Shown here one piece after another: positions 17,617 to 28,711 of a stretch of 64,000 nt of DNA. Below the pieces are notes generated by a model. It was not told where the DNA came from, searched no databases, and saw only the letters and a program-made list of their open reading frames with translations. Made by a program: the position numbers and the translations under genes. Every line of letters begins with the position of its first letter. Positions within the stretch are counted from its first letter, which is position 1. The DNA is taken from the NCBI GenBank assembly GCA_023101725.1, contig JALJCO010007048.1, positions 1 through 64,000 of the forward strand. Reading direction: 5' to 3'. The DNA is from Atherinomorus stipes (Eukaryota > Chordata > Actinopteri > Atheriniformes > Atherinidae).

Positions 17617-18917
17617 GACGCTGTGCATTTCGGCAGTACATGCCTAGCAAGCCGGCAAGATACGGTATCAAGTCGTGGGTCGCCTGCGACGCACGGTCCA
17701 GCTACGCGTGGAAAATGCAAATATACACGGGCAGGAGGAGGAAACCGGCGGCGGCGGCGGGGGGGCCAGCCGAGGCCTTGTCCTCGTCTCCAGCAGAGAA
17801 AAACTTGGGCATGCGTGTGGTTTTGGACGTGACCGAAGGCTTGACGGGCAGGAACATCACGTGTGACAATTTCTTCACCTCATACGAACTCGCTCTGCGT
17901 CTTCTAGCTCCCGACCGTGGCAACACTTTGGTCGGAACAATGCGCAGAAACAAGCCCGAAATCCCACCCGCGCTGCTTGCAACCAAAGGACGGCCTGTGG
18001 CATCTTCTGCCTTTGCTTTCACGCGGGACGCGGCTATTGTCTCCTATGTGCCCAAAAAAAACAAGGTGGTGATATTACTCAGCACGCTGCATCGCGGACA
18101 GGTGCAGCAGCAGCAGCAGCAGCAGCGGCGCCAAGAAAAACAAAAGGAAAAAGAAAAAGAAAAAGAAAATGGAATAGGAAAACGAAAACGAAAAGCAAAC
18201 ACGCACGACCACGACGGGGACGGGGACGACAACAACAGGACAGGGGTCCGTACCACGAGGGACGAGGGCGGGCAGAGGACAAAGGAGAAACCCGAGATTA
18301 TTCTCCACTACAATCGTAACAAAGGCGGCGTGGATAATCTGGACAAGGTTGTCGGAACATATAGCTGCCGAAGGATGACCGCGAGATGGCCGATGGCCGT
18401 CTTTCACAACATTCTCGACGTGTCAGCGTACAACGCGTTTGTCTTGTGGCGAGAAATCCATCCCGAATGGATGCCGCGCAGACGCAACAAAAGACGCTTC
18501 TTTCTAGAGCAGCTGGGACGTGCTCTGGTAGCCCCCCAGATCCAACGCAGATCTCACCTGCCCCGCGAACGCGTCTCCGCCACTATCGTGACGGCCGCTC
18601 GCTGCCGCGGCGCCCCCCCACATGCCGCCTCCGCTCATGCACTCCACAGGGATCCCCCCTCCCCCCCCAGTGCATCATCGGACCGCGGCGGCACCCATTC
18701 CCAGGGAGATGGAGAACCTGAGCATCCGAATTCCGCTCCTGCCCCCGTACCCGCAGACAAACCCAGCGCCGTGGTGGTACAGAAGAGCAAACGGAAACGC
18801 TGTCAAATATGCCCGCCGAATAGGGACCGCAAAACACAAATTGTCTGCTATGCTTGCAAGAAATCTATCTGCAGAAGCTGCGCGCTGCTTTACTGTCCCA
18901 CATGCGGTCCTACATAG
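17617..18917 (+). CDS. piggyBac-type transposase, exon 2 with C-terminal zinc domain
   Basis: The exon opens with the family block CAFRQYMPSKPARYGIKSW. The second catalytic Asp is in NITCDNFFTSYELALRLL and the third in YNRNKGGVDNLDKVVGTY, so the DDD set of piggyBac transposases is complete. Between the second and third lies an inserted Gln run and a Lys/Glu repeat (about 18100-18200). After HNILDVSAYNAFVLW comes a Pro-rich linker and then the Cys-rich domain: CQICPPNRDR, CYACKKSICRSC and CPTC, the cross-brace zinc domain that in this family binds the terminal repeats. The stop is at 18915-18917. All diagnostic residues are present, so the gene may still encode active enzyme. Confidence 0.92.
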
Positions 18918-19084
18918 ACACAGAGAGAAAGAAAGGACAGAAAGAAGGAAAGACAGAATGAAACAAAGAAAAATGGACAGAATGAAAGAAAGAAAGAAAG
19001 ACAAAAAAGGAAGGAAGAAACAAAGACAGGGTAAAGGAAAGTCAGACAGACAGAAAGGAAGAAGGATAGAAAGACGGAAGACCC

Positions 19085-19144
<60 letters not shown>

Positions 19145-19202
19145 GACAGGGAAACAACGGATAGAAAATGACATTACACTACAAAGGCTGCCTGCGCATG
19201 CG

Positions 19203-19247
<45 letters not shown>

Positions 19248-19394
19248 AGACCCCCCCCCCCCCGCGCCCCCTGAAGGGAAAAACACAAAGTACTCCACAG
19301 AAACACTGAAAGAAATAAAGAAAAAATAAAAAGACAGAGGAATGCACTGCACATCCCCGACCGAGGCCGTAAAAGACCCAGTGATAACATCTAA

Positions 19395-19425
<31 letters not shown>

Positions 19426-19617
19426 GCGCGCCCCCTGAAGGGAAAAACACAAAGTACTCCACAGAAACACTGAAAGAAATAAAGAAAAAATAAAAAGACA
19501 GAGGAATGCACTGCACATCCCCGACCGAGGCCGTAAAAGACCCAGTGATAACATCTAATGTGCCCCCCCCCCCCCCCCCCCACACACACATAATCAAGCC
19601 AGAGCAGAGCACAAGGG
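18918..19617. repeat. Right terminal region of the element, simple repeats and a two-copy repeat
   Basis: After the transposase come a GAAA-rich stretch, poly-C tracts, CA tracts and a roughly 167-bp unit present twice (19260-19404 and 19427-19570) containing gaagggaaaaacacaaagta. The last unique bases are aatcaagccagagcagagca then caaggg. By analogy with piggyBac ends, the outermost bases form the terminal inverted repeat, beginning CCCTTGTGC when read inward. The matching left repeat is outside the window. Confidence 0.7.
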
Positions 19618-19621
19618 TTAA
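19618..19621. other. TTAA target site at the right junction
   Basis: The element ends GGG at 19615-19617 and is followed directly by TTAA, the duplicated target of piggyBac transposons. Beyond it the sequence changes to AT-rich fish intergenic DNA. The partner TTAA at the left end is not in view. Confidence 0.75.
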
Positions 19622-20520
19622 ATCAGTACATCTCTAGTCAAATATTACTGTAAGTCTGTGTGTGCAGGGCTCTTTGTGTAGCTTGTACACATGATCGTAA
19701 TAAATGAATTGTTGATGTGTTCAGGACTAATGCAGCAAGCTGATGACAGTGCTAGCAGCCGCTGCCCAGGACATAAACAAGAGGATTATCACCTTTGTTT
19801 CCTTTGACAAATTTGCAATTCTTATCAATTTCCTGTTCTGTGTTATCTGATCTGTGAGCTCTGATATCTGTTGCAGCGGTGATCTTAATGCTGCACGCTT
19901 GGAGCAGCATTATCACGGGAAACTGCAATTATGTTTTCATCACTGGCTGCAGATGGAAGGATGGATGCATGAACAGAGTGAGTGGATTAGCTGATGCATG
20001 GATGGATGATTGGAAGCTCTTTAAATGGTGGGTGGCTGGAAAAATAGATTTGTGATGCTAAATATGACTCAGTGACTGAATGAAAGGAAGAATGGACTTC
20101 ATTGTTGCTACATATAGATGTCTTCTGTGAGGTTTAGGTAAATGATGCAACTTTAGGAAGGTTATGACTTTCTCAACCCTCAGTAATGAGCTGTTGTGGC
20201 ATCAGACAGCTCAAAGCCACCCTCAGCTTTATCCTTTCTTGTAATTTTTTACCAAACACTCGGGCCATTTGTGTGGAGTTATATGGAGAAATTCCCCAAA
20301 TTTGCCCTATTCGGGTGATGTTTATGTAAGACTGTTTAGGCGTTGGTAAGGAGGTTTGATGTTCACCATGGGATGTCAGTCAGAACACACAGGACTCACT
20401 TGTACGGTTAACTGTCTTTACTGGTCACTGTTAATCACAGCAGCACAGTAATGCAACAAATGACAGGCTTACAGACGAGGAACTCCAGGCTGGTTAAGGT
20501 GAATGCTGGATGGAAGTGAG
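19622..20520. other. Host intergenic DNA, nothing recognised
   Basis: This is AT-rich single-copy-looking DNA with no convincing ORF, RNA gene or named repeat. Confidence 0.5.
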
Positions 20521-20524
20521 TGTG

Positions 20525-20800
20525 GCCTATAAACAGAAATAAAAGAAAAGGAAAATTTTTAGAAAGAGGGGGGGGGGTAAAAAAATAATAAGGAGGGGGG
20601 AAAAAATGGGGGAATTAAAAAAAAGAAGGAAGAGGGGGGAAAGGGAGAAAAAAAAAAAAAAAGAAAAAAAAGAAGAAAAAATAAGAGTAGAAAAAAGGAA
20701 AAAAAGAAAAAAAAAACCAATAATAAAAACAACAAACAAAAAAAAGATGGGGTAATTAAATCCAGAAAAAAAAACCAATAAAAAACAAACATCCCCTTCC
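20525..20800. repeat. A/G-rich low-complexity tract
   Basis: Runs of A and G with hardly any pyrimidines on the plus strand. The texture resembles 51570-51800. It may be real purine-rich DNA or poorly called sequence. Confidence 0.7.
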
Positions 20801-21028
20801 CCCCTCCTCTCCGGGAGCTCAGCAATTCATCCACCATCCCACCACCCCACCATACCATCATCGCTGTCCGCGAAGCAAAATCACAGCCGGCTGAAAAGCA
20901 GAGTTGAGGTGGGGGGCCTGCCGGGCGGCTACCCCGGACAGGGAGGGGGGGGAGGGATGGGAATTAGAAATTTCTTCTTTCTTGGAGGGTATAATTATAA
21001 GGGACTCTTATATGGCTGGGGGTAAACA

Positions 21029-21064
21029 AAGGGGGGCGGGGGGGGGGGGGGGGGGGGGGGGGGG
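21029..21064. repeat. Poly-G run
   Basis: A near-pure run of G sits within a GA-rich segment. It could form a G-quadruplex, or its length could be a base-calling artefact. Confidence 0.8.
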
Positions 21065-21559
21065 AGTAAAAAACAAAGCCACGAGGAACATTCGTTCGGC
21101 AAATAAACACATTCAAGGTATTAATTATTACTAATAAATCCCTACAATTACGACTAAACATGCATATGTGTTCAAGGCTAATAGTTACAGTAACTGGCAT
21201 GTAACAGGTCAGCTAGCTTAATAGCATAAAAAGGCACATGGTGAATGGAGGAACACTTCAGAACAAACAAATCAGCTAAATAACATTAAAAGCAAAATAA
21301 ACATCCTGTTAAGGCAGAAATACAACTAGTTACTTACATTTCTTCACAGACGCACACAGTTCACCATATTCAACTGGCTAGAAGTCTGTCCAAGAATCTT
21401 CTCTCCTCATGCTCACTGCTGCTCAGAAGTTTCATTTCTGCATCCTGACATCATGTGCTCAGTAGCGCAGCTGCACACTTCTGCCACAAGGGGGCACTCA
21501 CACCTCATCATCAGCCTTTCCAACAAGGTCTATCTCACAATGATAAAGAATCCTTCAAA

Positions 21560-21745
21560 ACATTCCTGGATCCAGAAGGTAATCTGGATCACCACCAAAA
21601 TTTAATAGGTTCGTCTTTGGGCTGGGGCACACAGCAGGTGAAAATTTTAAGTAAATCTGTCCAGTACTTTTTCTGTAATGTTGCTGACAGACAGACGGAC
21701 AAACCAACGCTACCAAAAACATTACCTCCTTGGCGGAGGTAACAA
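21560..21745 (+). mobile_element. RTE-like LINE/SINE 3' end fragment
   Basis: The stretch runs from gatccagaaggtaatctgga through gctgacagacagacggacaa to ctccttggcggaggtaac, which I recognise as the dispersed 3' tail common in fish RTE-type retroelements. No coding part is attached. Confidence 0.6.
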
Positions 21746-22865
21746 ACCTTAAAGTCAATGTTGATTTGGACCACTGCACTACAATAAACAGAGTGGAAGA
21801 AAGAGTGAGAAAAAAGTCAACAACAGATAATAAAGATTGTAAAACCTTTATTACAAAATTACAATTGCCATGCAAACATTTCAAAATGCTTAACATGAAT
21901 GTGAAACAGAAATTATGTCCTGATTAAAGGAAAAGACATCAGAAGTGAATTTGTGCTCCTCTAATTTGACAAATGCTTGTCTTGAAATCAAAGGAAAAAT
22001 AACAGTGAAAAATCACCTAACAGTAGCCTACTATTCTGTACTAATAAGGTCCAGTGGCTAGTGGTCATGTTTAAGCTTTTTGGATAACAAGTAACTTCAA
22101 ACATCATGACAGCCGGCTGCCTAACCGATTAATTCTGCTCCCTTTTGTTGTATGGTATGAGCTTACCCACTGCTTTATATTTAGCAATGTTGGCCCTGAC
22201 TTATGCATAATTTTGGATCACACATTCACATTTGTTGACCAAGTCAGCTATCTGATATCTTTTACATAATCCTGCCATTAGTTTTTCAGACTTATCCGGG
22301 CAAGCTACAGCAAGTTCCTGGATTGCTTCTTTACATCTCACCGTCTCTGCTCTGTTTCACCAGCTATTGCACATCCTTTGCCCAATTTCTTTCCACTGTT
22401 GTATGCTCTCAACACCCTCTTATATCTGGCAGTGATCTCCACGGGCTACAAAACTAAGAGAAGAGTTAATAAACAGGATGAACTGGTCAATCAAGAAATC
22501 ACAAAGTAGCGCACAACTTCTGGGAAATCTCAACTTACAAATTCTAATGGCACAGCTGAGACTGTAATTCACCATATCCAATTCAACTTCTACAGCTGTG
22601 ACTAGTCTCTTACACAGCTGCATCTGGTCAATGGGGAGCCAAAGTCACACCCATCTACTTCCGCCCCGTGGGACCTTAAAGTCGAAAAAATATGAATGGG
22701 AGTCAGTGGAGAGAAAATAATTGTCTTCTGGTCCAAGTCGTTCTGTGCCCTGGATTCCAGCTGGTTGTGGATATGAAAATTTTCCATGCTAACAAAAAAA
22801 TAAAATACCGCAAAGAACTATTTCAGGTCTTGCTCAAAGCCACTTGATGGACTACATCCATCATC
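21746..22865. other. Host intergenic DNA, nothing recognised
   Basis: No convincing gene or structural repeat was seen. Confidence 0.4.
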
Positions 22866-24137
22866 CACCAAGAAGTCGCCATTGATGACTGTTGTCTCTT
22901 GTAAACTGCCGAAAAGCCTTTGCAAGCTTTTCATCAGTATTTTAGCCTAGCTAGCATGGCTAGTCTGGCCAACGTTATGAAAAATTGTGTAATCTAAATT
23001 TACAATTGTGAGTTTTCTTCTCTGAGTTCTCTTGCTCTCTGGGGGTTGCTATTGTTGTTTGATTAAGTATGCAAATGATGACGTAAAGCTCTCTGGGGAA
23101 TTTTCTCTGGCCCCTCCTCAGCAAGTCAGCATCTGACTTCCCTTGCTCTGAAGGGCTAAATTCATGGTGTGTTCCACTTGACTCTCGATTTCAAGTAGAC
23201 GCAAGTTGGTGACGTCATTACCAGGTATTTTGCGTTCCAGTTGCACCAACTCGGGGAAAAATAGAAATCTTCAAAACAGCCTATTTGTGAGCTAGAACAG
23301 CTAGAAAATAACATATTTCGGGCTAGAAAAATAACACAGATGTTATAACAATGTTATCATGACAACAACAGCTAATTTCAGTGTGTGTGTTTAATAACAC
23401 ATAGTCGTGCTGCGTTTAAAGAAAAAAAAGACCGCCATGAGACCCTAAAATTCAATATCAACAACTCGGTGCTGTTTAGACTTGAAAATTATGATCAGAA
23501 AATATCTTTTAGATAAGTTTAATAAACACAACAGTGGTAGTGGACGCAGCCATCTTTAAATGTACAATCTCGGGGTCCTCTGCAAATTACGAGCTCGTCT
23601 CTCAGAAAAAAACGAGTTCATGACGTCAACTCTTCGGAAAATTACCTCAGAAAAACGAGTTCAGAGACAACTGGAATGCACTGTCATACCCACTACCCCT
23701 CGTTATGTCCACTACCCTACATGCAAAGAGGAATTGGGACACCACTACTTTCATGGGAACGCACAAAATTTAGGGGTAGGGCTAAAAAGTAGGGCTAGTG
23801 GGTGTACTGGGACGGACCTTAAGGCCCCAATTCCTCTTTGCATGTATGGGTAGCGAACATAAACAGGGGTAGTGGGTATGAATCTAGTCGTTCAAACCAA
23901 GGGGTGTCAGATGCTGACTTGCTGAGGAACGGCCAGAGAAAAGGGAAAAATAGCAAACTCCGGAAAGCGACAGGACTCAGAAAGAAAAATCACAAATGTA
24001 CATATGTACAGATTACACATTTGTCCGCAACGTTAGCCTGATGCTAGCTATGCTAATACTGATGAAAAGCTTGTGAAGACGTTTCTGCAGTTAACAAGAG
24101 ACAACAGACGTCAATGGTGACGTCTTCTCTGTGTGGT
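22866..24137. mobile_element. Non-autonomous DNA element with long inverted-repeat arms and a nested hairpin
   Basis: Arms at 22866-23138 and 23906-24137 are inverted copies of each other; the outer parts share gttgtctcttg and its complement, and the inner parts share gtcagatgctgacttgctga and its complement. The core holds a second inverted repeat (23684-23740 and 23825-23881), whose arms match over almost 57 bases and enclose about 85 bases. There is no transposase frame. Confidence 0.75.
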
Positions 24138-26080
24138 CGTTTGGTTTGTTAATCAACCGAAGCATGATGAATGACGGAAAAAAAAGAAAAGAAAAACTAT
24201 CGCAACTATTTAAGCAACCCTTACCGATGTTGCATTCTTACACTATTTTTTTAATCGGGTAAAATTCTGTGAATGAGGAAATGGAACTCTGAAATACAAG
24301 ACAGACCCACCATCAATCAAAATAAAATATTATTCCAATCTATAAATATTCAATGAAAACTCCAACCAATCCTTGAAGTGGGGTGCACCCCTAGGATTGG
24401 CTGAGGGACCTGCCTGTCAGACCTTTAATTCTACATTGGGAGGCGAAGGGAATGGGGGTGTGTGTGTCTTAGGAGTGAGGCGGGGCTGTTTATATTCAAA
24501 TAATCTTGCTGTGCTTTCTGAAATGCAAAAGCGGTAAGGGTTGCTTTAACTCCATGTTGTTGCTGGGTGTGTTGTTATTGAGAGACGTATGTGCAAACAT
24601 CGCCATGCAAGTGCTGTCCCAATTCCTAGGGAAGATTACAAAGCCCTACCCTTTGTGGCTTCAATTCAAGGACGAAGGGAGTGAGGGCTGGTGTTTGAAA
24701 GAAGGGAGAACATTGGGATTGGGCCTAATTGTCCCTACCTTCCTACTCTGGGACTTCTTTTTACAGACGTGTTGCTACAGTACGTGCCCGTAAACATCAC
24801 TCTGAAATTACTTTTCTGAGATTGTAGTCCACAGAAAAGTATCATGATCAGTAACGATGGGTTCTCATCAATATACAGCCATTTTTCATGGCTACTAATA
24901 TTATTTTGGAATTGCTTCCACAAGAAATCAAGAAACTCAACCTGCAGTTTGAAATAGATCAAAGGTAATATCAGGTATTCAGACATACTCAACATGTGGA
25001 CGTCAGTCTGCAAATGAAACAAATACGTGTAGCTGTGCACGTCCAGTAAACACCTTCCTGTCTTCACCATGTCTTTCACAAGAAATAGGGTTAATGTCTG
25101 TTTTTGAAACATCACACTTATTTTTCTTTGGTCTGATGATTCAGTGCTTTCACTGGGGGCGGGGGAATTATGAGAATCCAAACTCAGAGCCCTCTGCTAG
25201 TTATTATTCCCTCAGTCTCTGGCTGGTCTCGCCTGAATGTAAACAGGAGGAAGCTGGAGGAAATGATATGGACAATGTTTACCTGCACCCAACAACCTGT
25301 GGACATGTGAGCACATGCCTGTTTCATATGAGTGCAAAATGTGTCTTTTGTAGGCTGGAAAGACTCCGGTCATTTTTTTCTCCTCTAACCTTGCAAATTG
25401 TTGTATATGTAACAACCCAAGGTTAGTTTGTGAAATACGAAAAGTAAAAAAAAAAAAGTGCATAAACAAACAAAAGACAGTAATATATATGAAAAATGTA
25501 TGACAAAGGTAGATTAGGGAAAAGATGACTTCTGGTTTTCTTCCTCCTGTTTTATTAATCCTTGCTTTGCTTAGTATTCATGTGCTGTGTGACTAAATGG
25601 GTGAGGCCACATCTCTTGTCAACCCATAATTTGCACGCTCATGCTGCCATGTGGAGTAAACAAACAACATGCTGCATCTTGACTGCTCACTTTCTATCCA
25701 CCATATGCATGTGTGTGAGTTAATATCAGTGTGAAAAGAGGAAAACACAGAGCAGAGTTCTTGCAGGCTATAATCAGATACACAGCAGTCTTGTCTTTGT
25801 GAGAACTGAGCTTAGCAATATTTTGTCATCTGTTTTCTTTCCATGTGTTTTGTCTTCTTATCACTAATTTTCCACAAGTTTGTTACTCTCAGTAATGTTC
25901 CTCTGTGTGTGTATTTCTTTGCAATTAAAAACCATAACAAACCATTACACTTTTCCATGGAAGAGTAAACATGGTCAGCTGTTCAGTGTCAAATGTGTTT
26001 GTGTGTTCTGTAAACTGAATAGATTAAAGGACAGTTTCACAAAACACGGAACAGCACATCAAGCAAATGACATAAAATCA
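24138..26080. other. Host intergenic DNA, nothing recognised
   Basis: Short ORFs only, none with protein-family features. Confidence 0.4.
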
Positions 26081-26089
26081 CTGCCACTT

Positions 26090-27600
26090 CATCAGCTCCA
26101 CCTTCTAGAACAAGGTCAGACGATCGTCTTCAGTCCTGATGTGATAGATCCAACCAAGTGTTGGAAACATGCCTTGGAGATTTTGCTCCATATTGACATG
26201 ATACAGTAGCATCACACAGTTGCTCCACATCCATGATGAGAGTCTCTCGTTCCACCACATCCCAAAGCTGCTCTGTTGGATTGAGATCTGGCGACTGTGG
26301 AGGCCGTTGGAGTACCATGACCTCATCATCATGTTCCAGAAAGCAGTTGGAGATGATCTGAGCTTTGTGACATGGTGCATTATCCTGCTGGAAGTAGCCA
26401 TCAGAAAATGCTACACTGTGGTCATAAAGGGATGGACATGGCCAACAGCAATACTCAGGCTGTGGTGGTTAAACCACCATGTTGGTACTAAGAGCCCAAA
26501 GTGGGCCAAGAAAATCTCCCCCACACCATTACACCAGCAGCAGCCTGAAGCCTTGATCCAGGGCAGGATGGATTCATGCTTTCATGATGTTTCCAGCTAA
26601 TTCTGAGCCTAGCATCTGAATGTGGAGCTGAAATGGGGACTCATCCGACCAGCAACGTTTCTCCATCTTCTATTGCCCAGTTTTGGTGAGTCTGTGTGAA
26701 TTGTAGCCTCACGCTGCGTACACACCAAATGCGATTTAGGTGTCAAAAACGCGCCTGATGCCCAAAGTTAGACGCTGGGTTGCTAAAAGGTCAGTCGCTT
26801 CATATCCAGCGTCAATACTCTTCTGATGCACGTCGAGGGATGTCCAGCCAAGGCGCGCTCGACGTGCCTCTCCTTTTTCTTTTTCCTTTCAACGGTCTGT
26901 TTGCACCATGGCAGATGCAGTAGAGAGAGTGGCTCGGCTCTTTGTGATGAACAAAGCTAGGGAACATTGCTGTAGGTCATCTTTGTTCTGTGTCTGGTTT
27001 CACAAGATGATTCGAGGTGCGTGCTGACGAGGGGCGCTTTCAGCTTTCATCCGGCCCACTTTAATGTCCGGCTGTCCGGATGCGGGGCAGCGTTATAAGC
27101 TCAGTAAATCCCATCGGCACAGCAGGTCATCAAACCGCCGTTCAGAAATCGGGACCCGATGCAGATCACAGTTTATCCTCCTCTGTCTTCAGAGAGTGAG
27201 GAGGTTCCTCTGGTTCTTCTTAGCGTTTCCCGTCCTGTCATAAAATGTGTGTCTGCGTCATGACATTGAGTCACTCTGATTGGTTGACGCCCTGCGTCAA
27301 GACACCAAAGTTCAGATTTTCCAACTTTGGCATCTGCCGCCCGTAATAGGCATCAAACGCTCAAAATCTCAAAACTCAACGCACCACGCCAGACAAGCAA
27401 CACGCCCCAGGGTTTTCAACGCCTCCTAGACGCACGTCAGCCATTGACTTTGCATGTAAACCTGACACCCTTGATGCCCAAATCACGTTTGGTGTGTACG
27501 CACTGCATGTTTCCTGTTCTTAGATGAGAGGAGGGGCCCCTGGTGTGGTCTTCTGCTGCATTCTGGTCCAGACAACTGCTGCTCCCTGGATATTTTCTCT
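26090..27600 (-). pseudogene. Tc1/mariner-type transposase relic, interrupted by another transposon
   Basis: On the minus strand the segment 26090-26700 translates to degenerate Tc1-type sequence, including the diagnostic QSPDLNPTEQLWDVVE (near 26275) in the third-acid region and an MVWG-like region upstream, with stops and frameshifts. The related sequence continues at about 27508-27600. A copy in the opposite orientation at 62150-62475 lacks the interruption, showing that 26712-27507 is a later insertion. Confidence 0.8.
26712..27507. mobile_element. Non-autonomous Harbinger-like element nested in the Tc1 relic
   Basis: The ends read gcgtacacaccaaatgcgat on the left and its near complement (cacgtttggtgtgtacgc) on the right. 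A short coding remnant near 26908-27030 (atggcagatgcagtagagag onward, reading like VERVARLFVMNKAREHC) recalls the N-terminus of Harbinger-type proteins. The superfamily is inference. Confidence 0.65.
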
Positions 27601-27737
27601 TTCTTGCTCTGGAAACCCTAGAGATGGTTGTGTGTAGGACTAAATGGTTTTAGGAAAAATTAGCAATTTCTCTGGCAAATGTTGCGATTTCTATTTGATT
27701 CACAATTTTCTTCAAATTGTGGCAAGGTATGCAACAG

Positions 27738-27809
27738 AGGGCCCGGGTGGGATTTGACCCCCAGATTCCCAGGTGAGAGTCATGCGCACTGACCATTCAA
27801 CCAATGGGA
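27738..27809 (-). pseudogene. tRNA-Glu(CTC)-like pseudogene or SINE head
   Basis: Read on the minus strand, the stretch starts TCCCATTGGTTGAATGGTCA, has an anticodon loop GACTCTCACC as in tRNA-Glu with CTC, and a B-box-like GGTCAAATCCC. The acceptor stem does not pair, so it is not a functional tRNA. Confidence 0.5.
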
Positions 27810-28711
27810 CATCCCCTTGGCCAAGTAGCCAGGGCACACGATCACTCGGAGGCATAGTGACAGGACCGTCAGCTGCCACAAAATCAAGCTTCAGTATAAT
27901 ATTCATGATGAACAGAAACATTTACAAACAGAAAATTCCATCATATCATCAAGACATTACATGTTATTACTCTTGAAGCAGAAATCAGTAACTTTTTCAC
28001 CTCAATAAATGCTTTTCAGAATCCCTGTGGGAATAAACAAAGTGTTTCTGGAGCGATTTGATGTTTCCCCTCCTCCCCCCGCAGTCTCTCGCCTGTAAGT
28101 GGCATCTCTCCGTGAGGCCGACTCGACCCGAATCTTGCGACAACAGAAACCGCTATACACGTCCCCTATCCATAGAGCTGCTTCCAGGGCTGGTTCGAAC
28201 CAGAACCAGACTAAAAACCGGTTCTTTAGCTTCCCACCACCTAAATAACAGCTCGTGGCTCTCAAAACCAACTCTTTGCTGGACCAAAGTGAAGATCCGG
28301 TTCACGTAGTTTGTGCTGCCTGGGAGCCAGGTGAAGCAGCGCCGAGCCTCACAGCCGAATAGGCTCAGTAATCGCTTGTCCTGTCCACAAAAAGTGAATA
28401 AAAGCTTGTAACATGCTATCTGCCAACACCAGAGAAAAATATCATCCACCGCACATTTACTCGCAAAACACGGGTAAAATGTCCCGCTGCAGGAGACACA
28501 GGACTCTGTTTGAGCAGCTGCGGAGGGAGACAAGCTACTAACGTAGCAAAGTAGCACCAACAAGCTTGTAAAAGCTTAGAAAAATATTCAGGGATCAAAA
28601 TAGGGGAAAGACAGGTAGAGAAGACATCTGTGTGCTGTGGGGTGAAGGGGAAGTTGTGACCTTTACAACAGTGAAAGGAGACCAGTAGGGGCAGCTCCAA
28701 GTTACAGAGTT

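Larger units (their letters stand above)
1..19617. mobile_element. Right part of a Teratorn-like herpesvirus/piggyBac composite element
   Basis: Bases 1-19617 form a compact, gene-dense, comparatively GC-rich block with both strands used, short intergenic gaps and convergent poly(A) signals, unlike the AT-rich intergenic DNA after 19621. It contains terminase exons with Walker B and nuclease acidic motifs (5081-7706) and a piggyBac transposase (15705-18917), and it ends with GGG directly before TTAA. Known: Teratorn in medaka, and relatives in other teleosts, are alloherpesvirus genomes fused to a piggyBac-type transposon. Inferred: this locus belongs to that class. The left terminus is outside the window, so full length and completeness cannot be judged. 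The alternative, a herpesvirus relic with an unrelated piggyBac copy beside it, is less likely because no TTAA-bounded break or host DNA is seen between the two modules. Confidence 0.85.

Noticed and set aside
27738..27809. Functional tRNA-Glu gene
   Set aside because: The acceptor stem does not pair and the B box is degenerate, so it is reported only as a pseudogene or SINE head.
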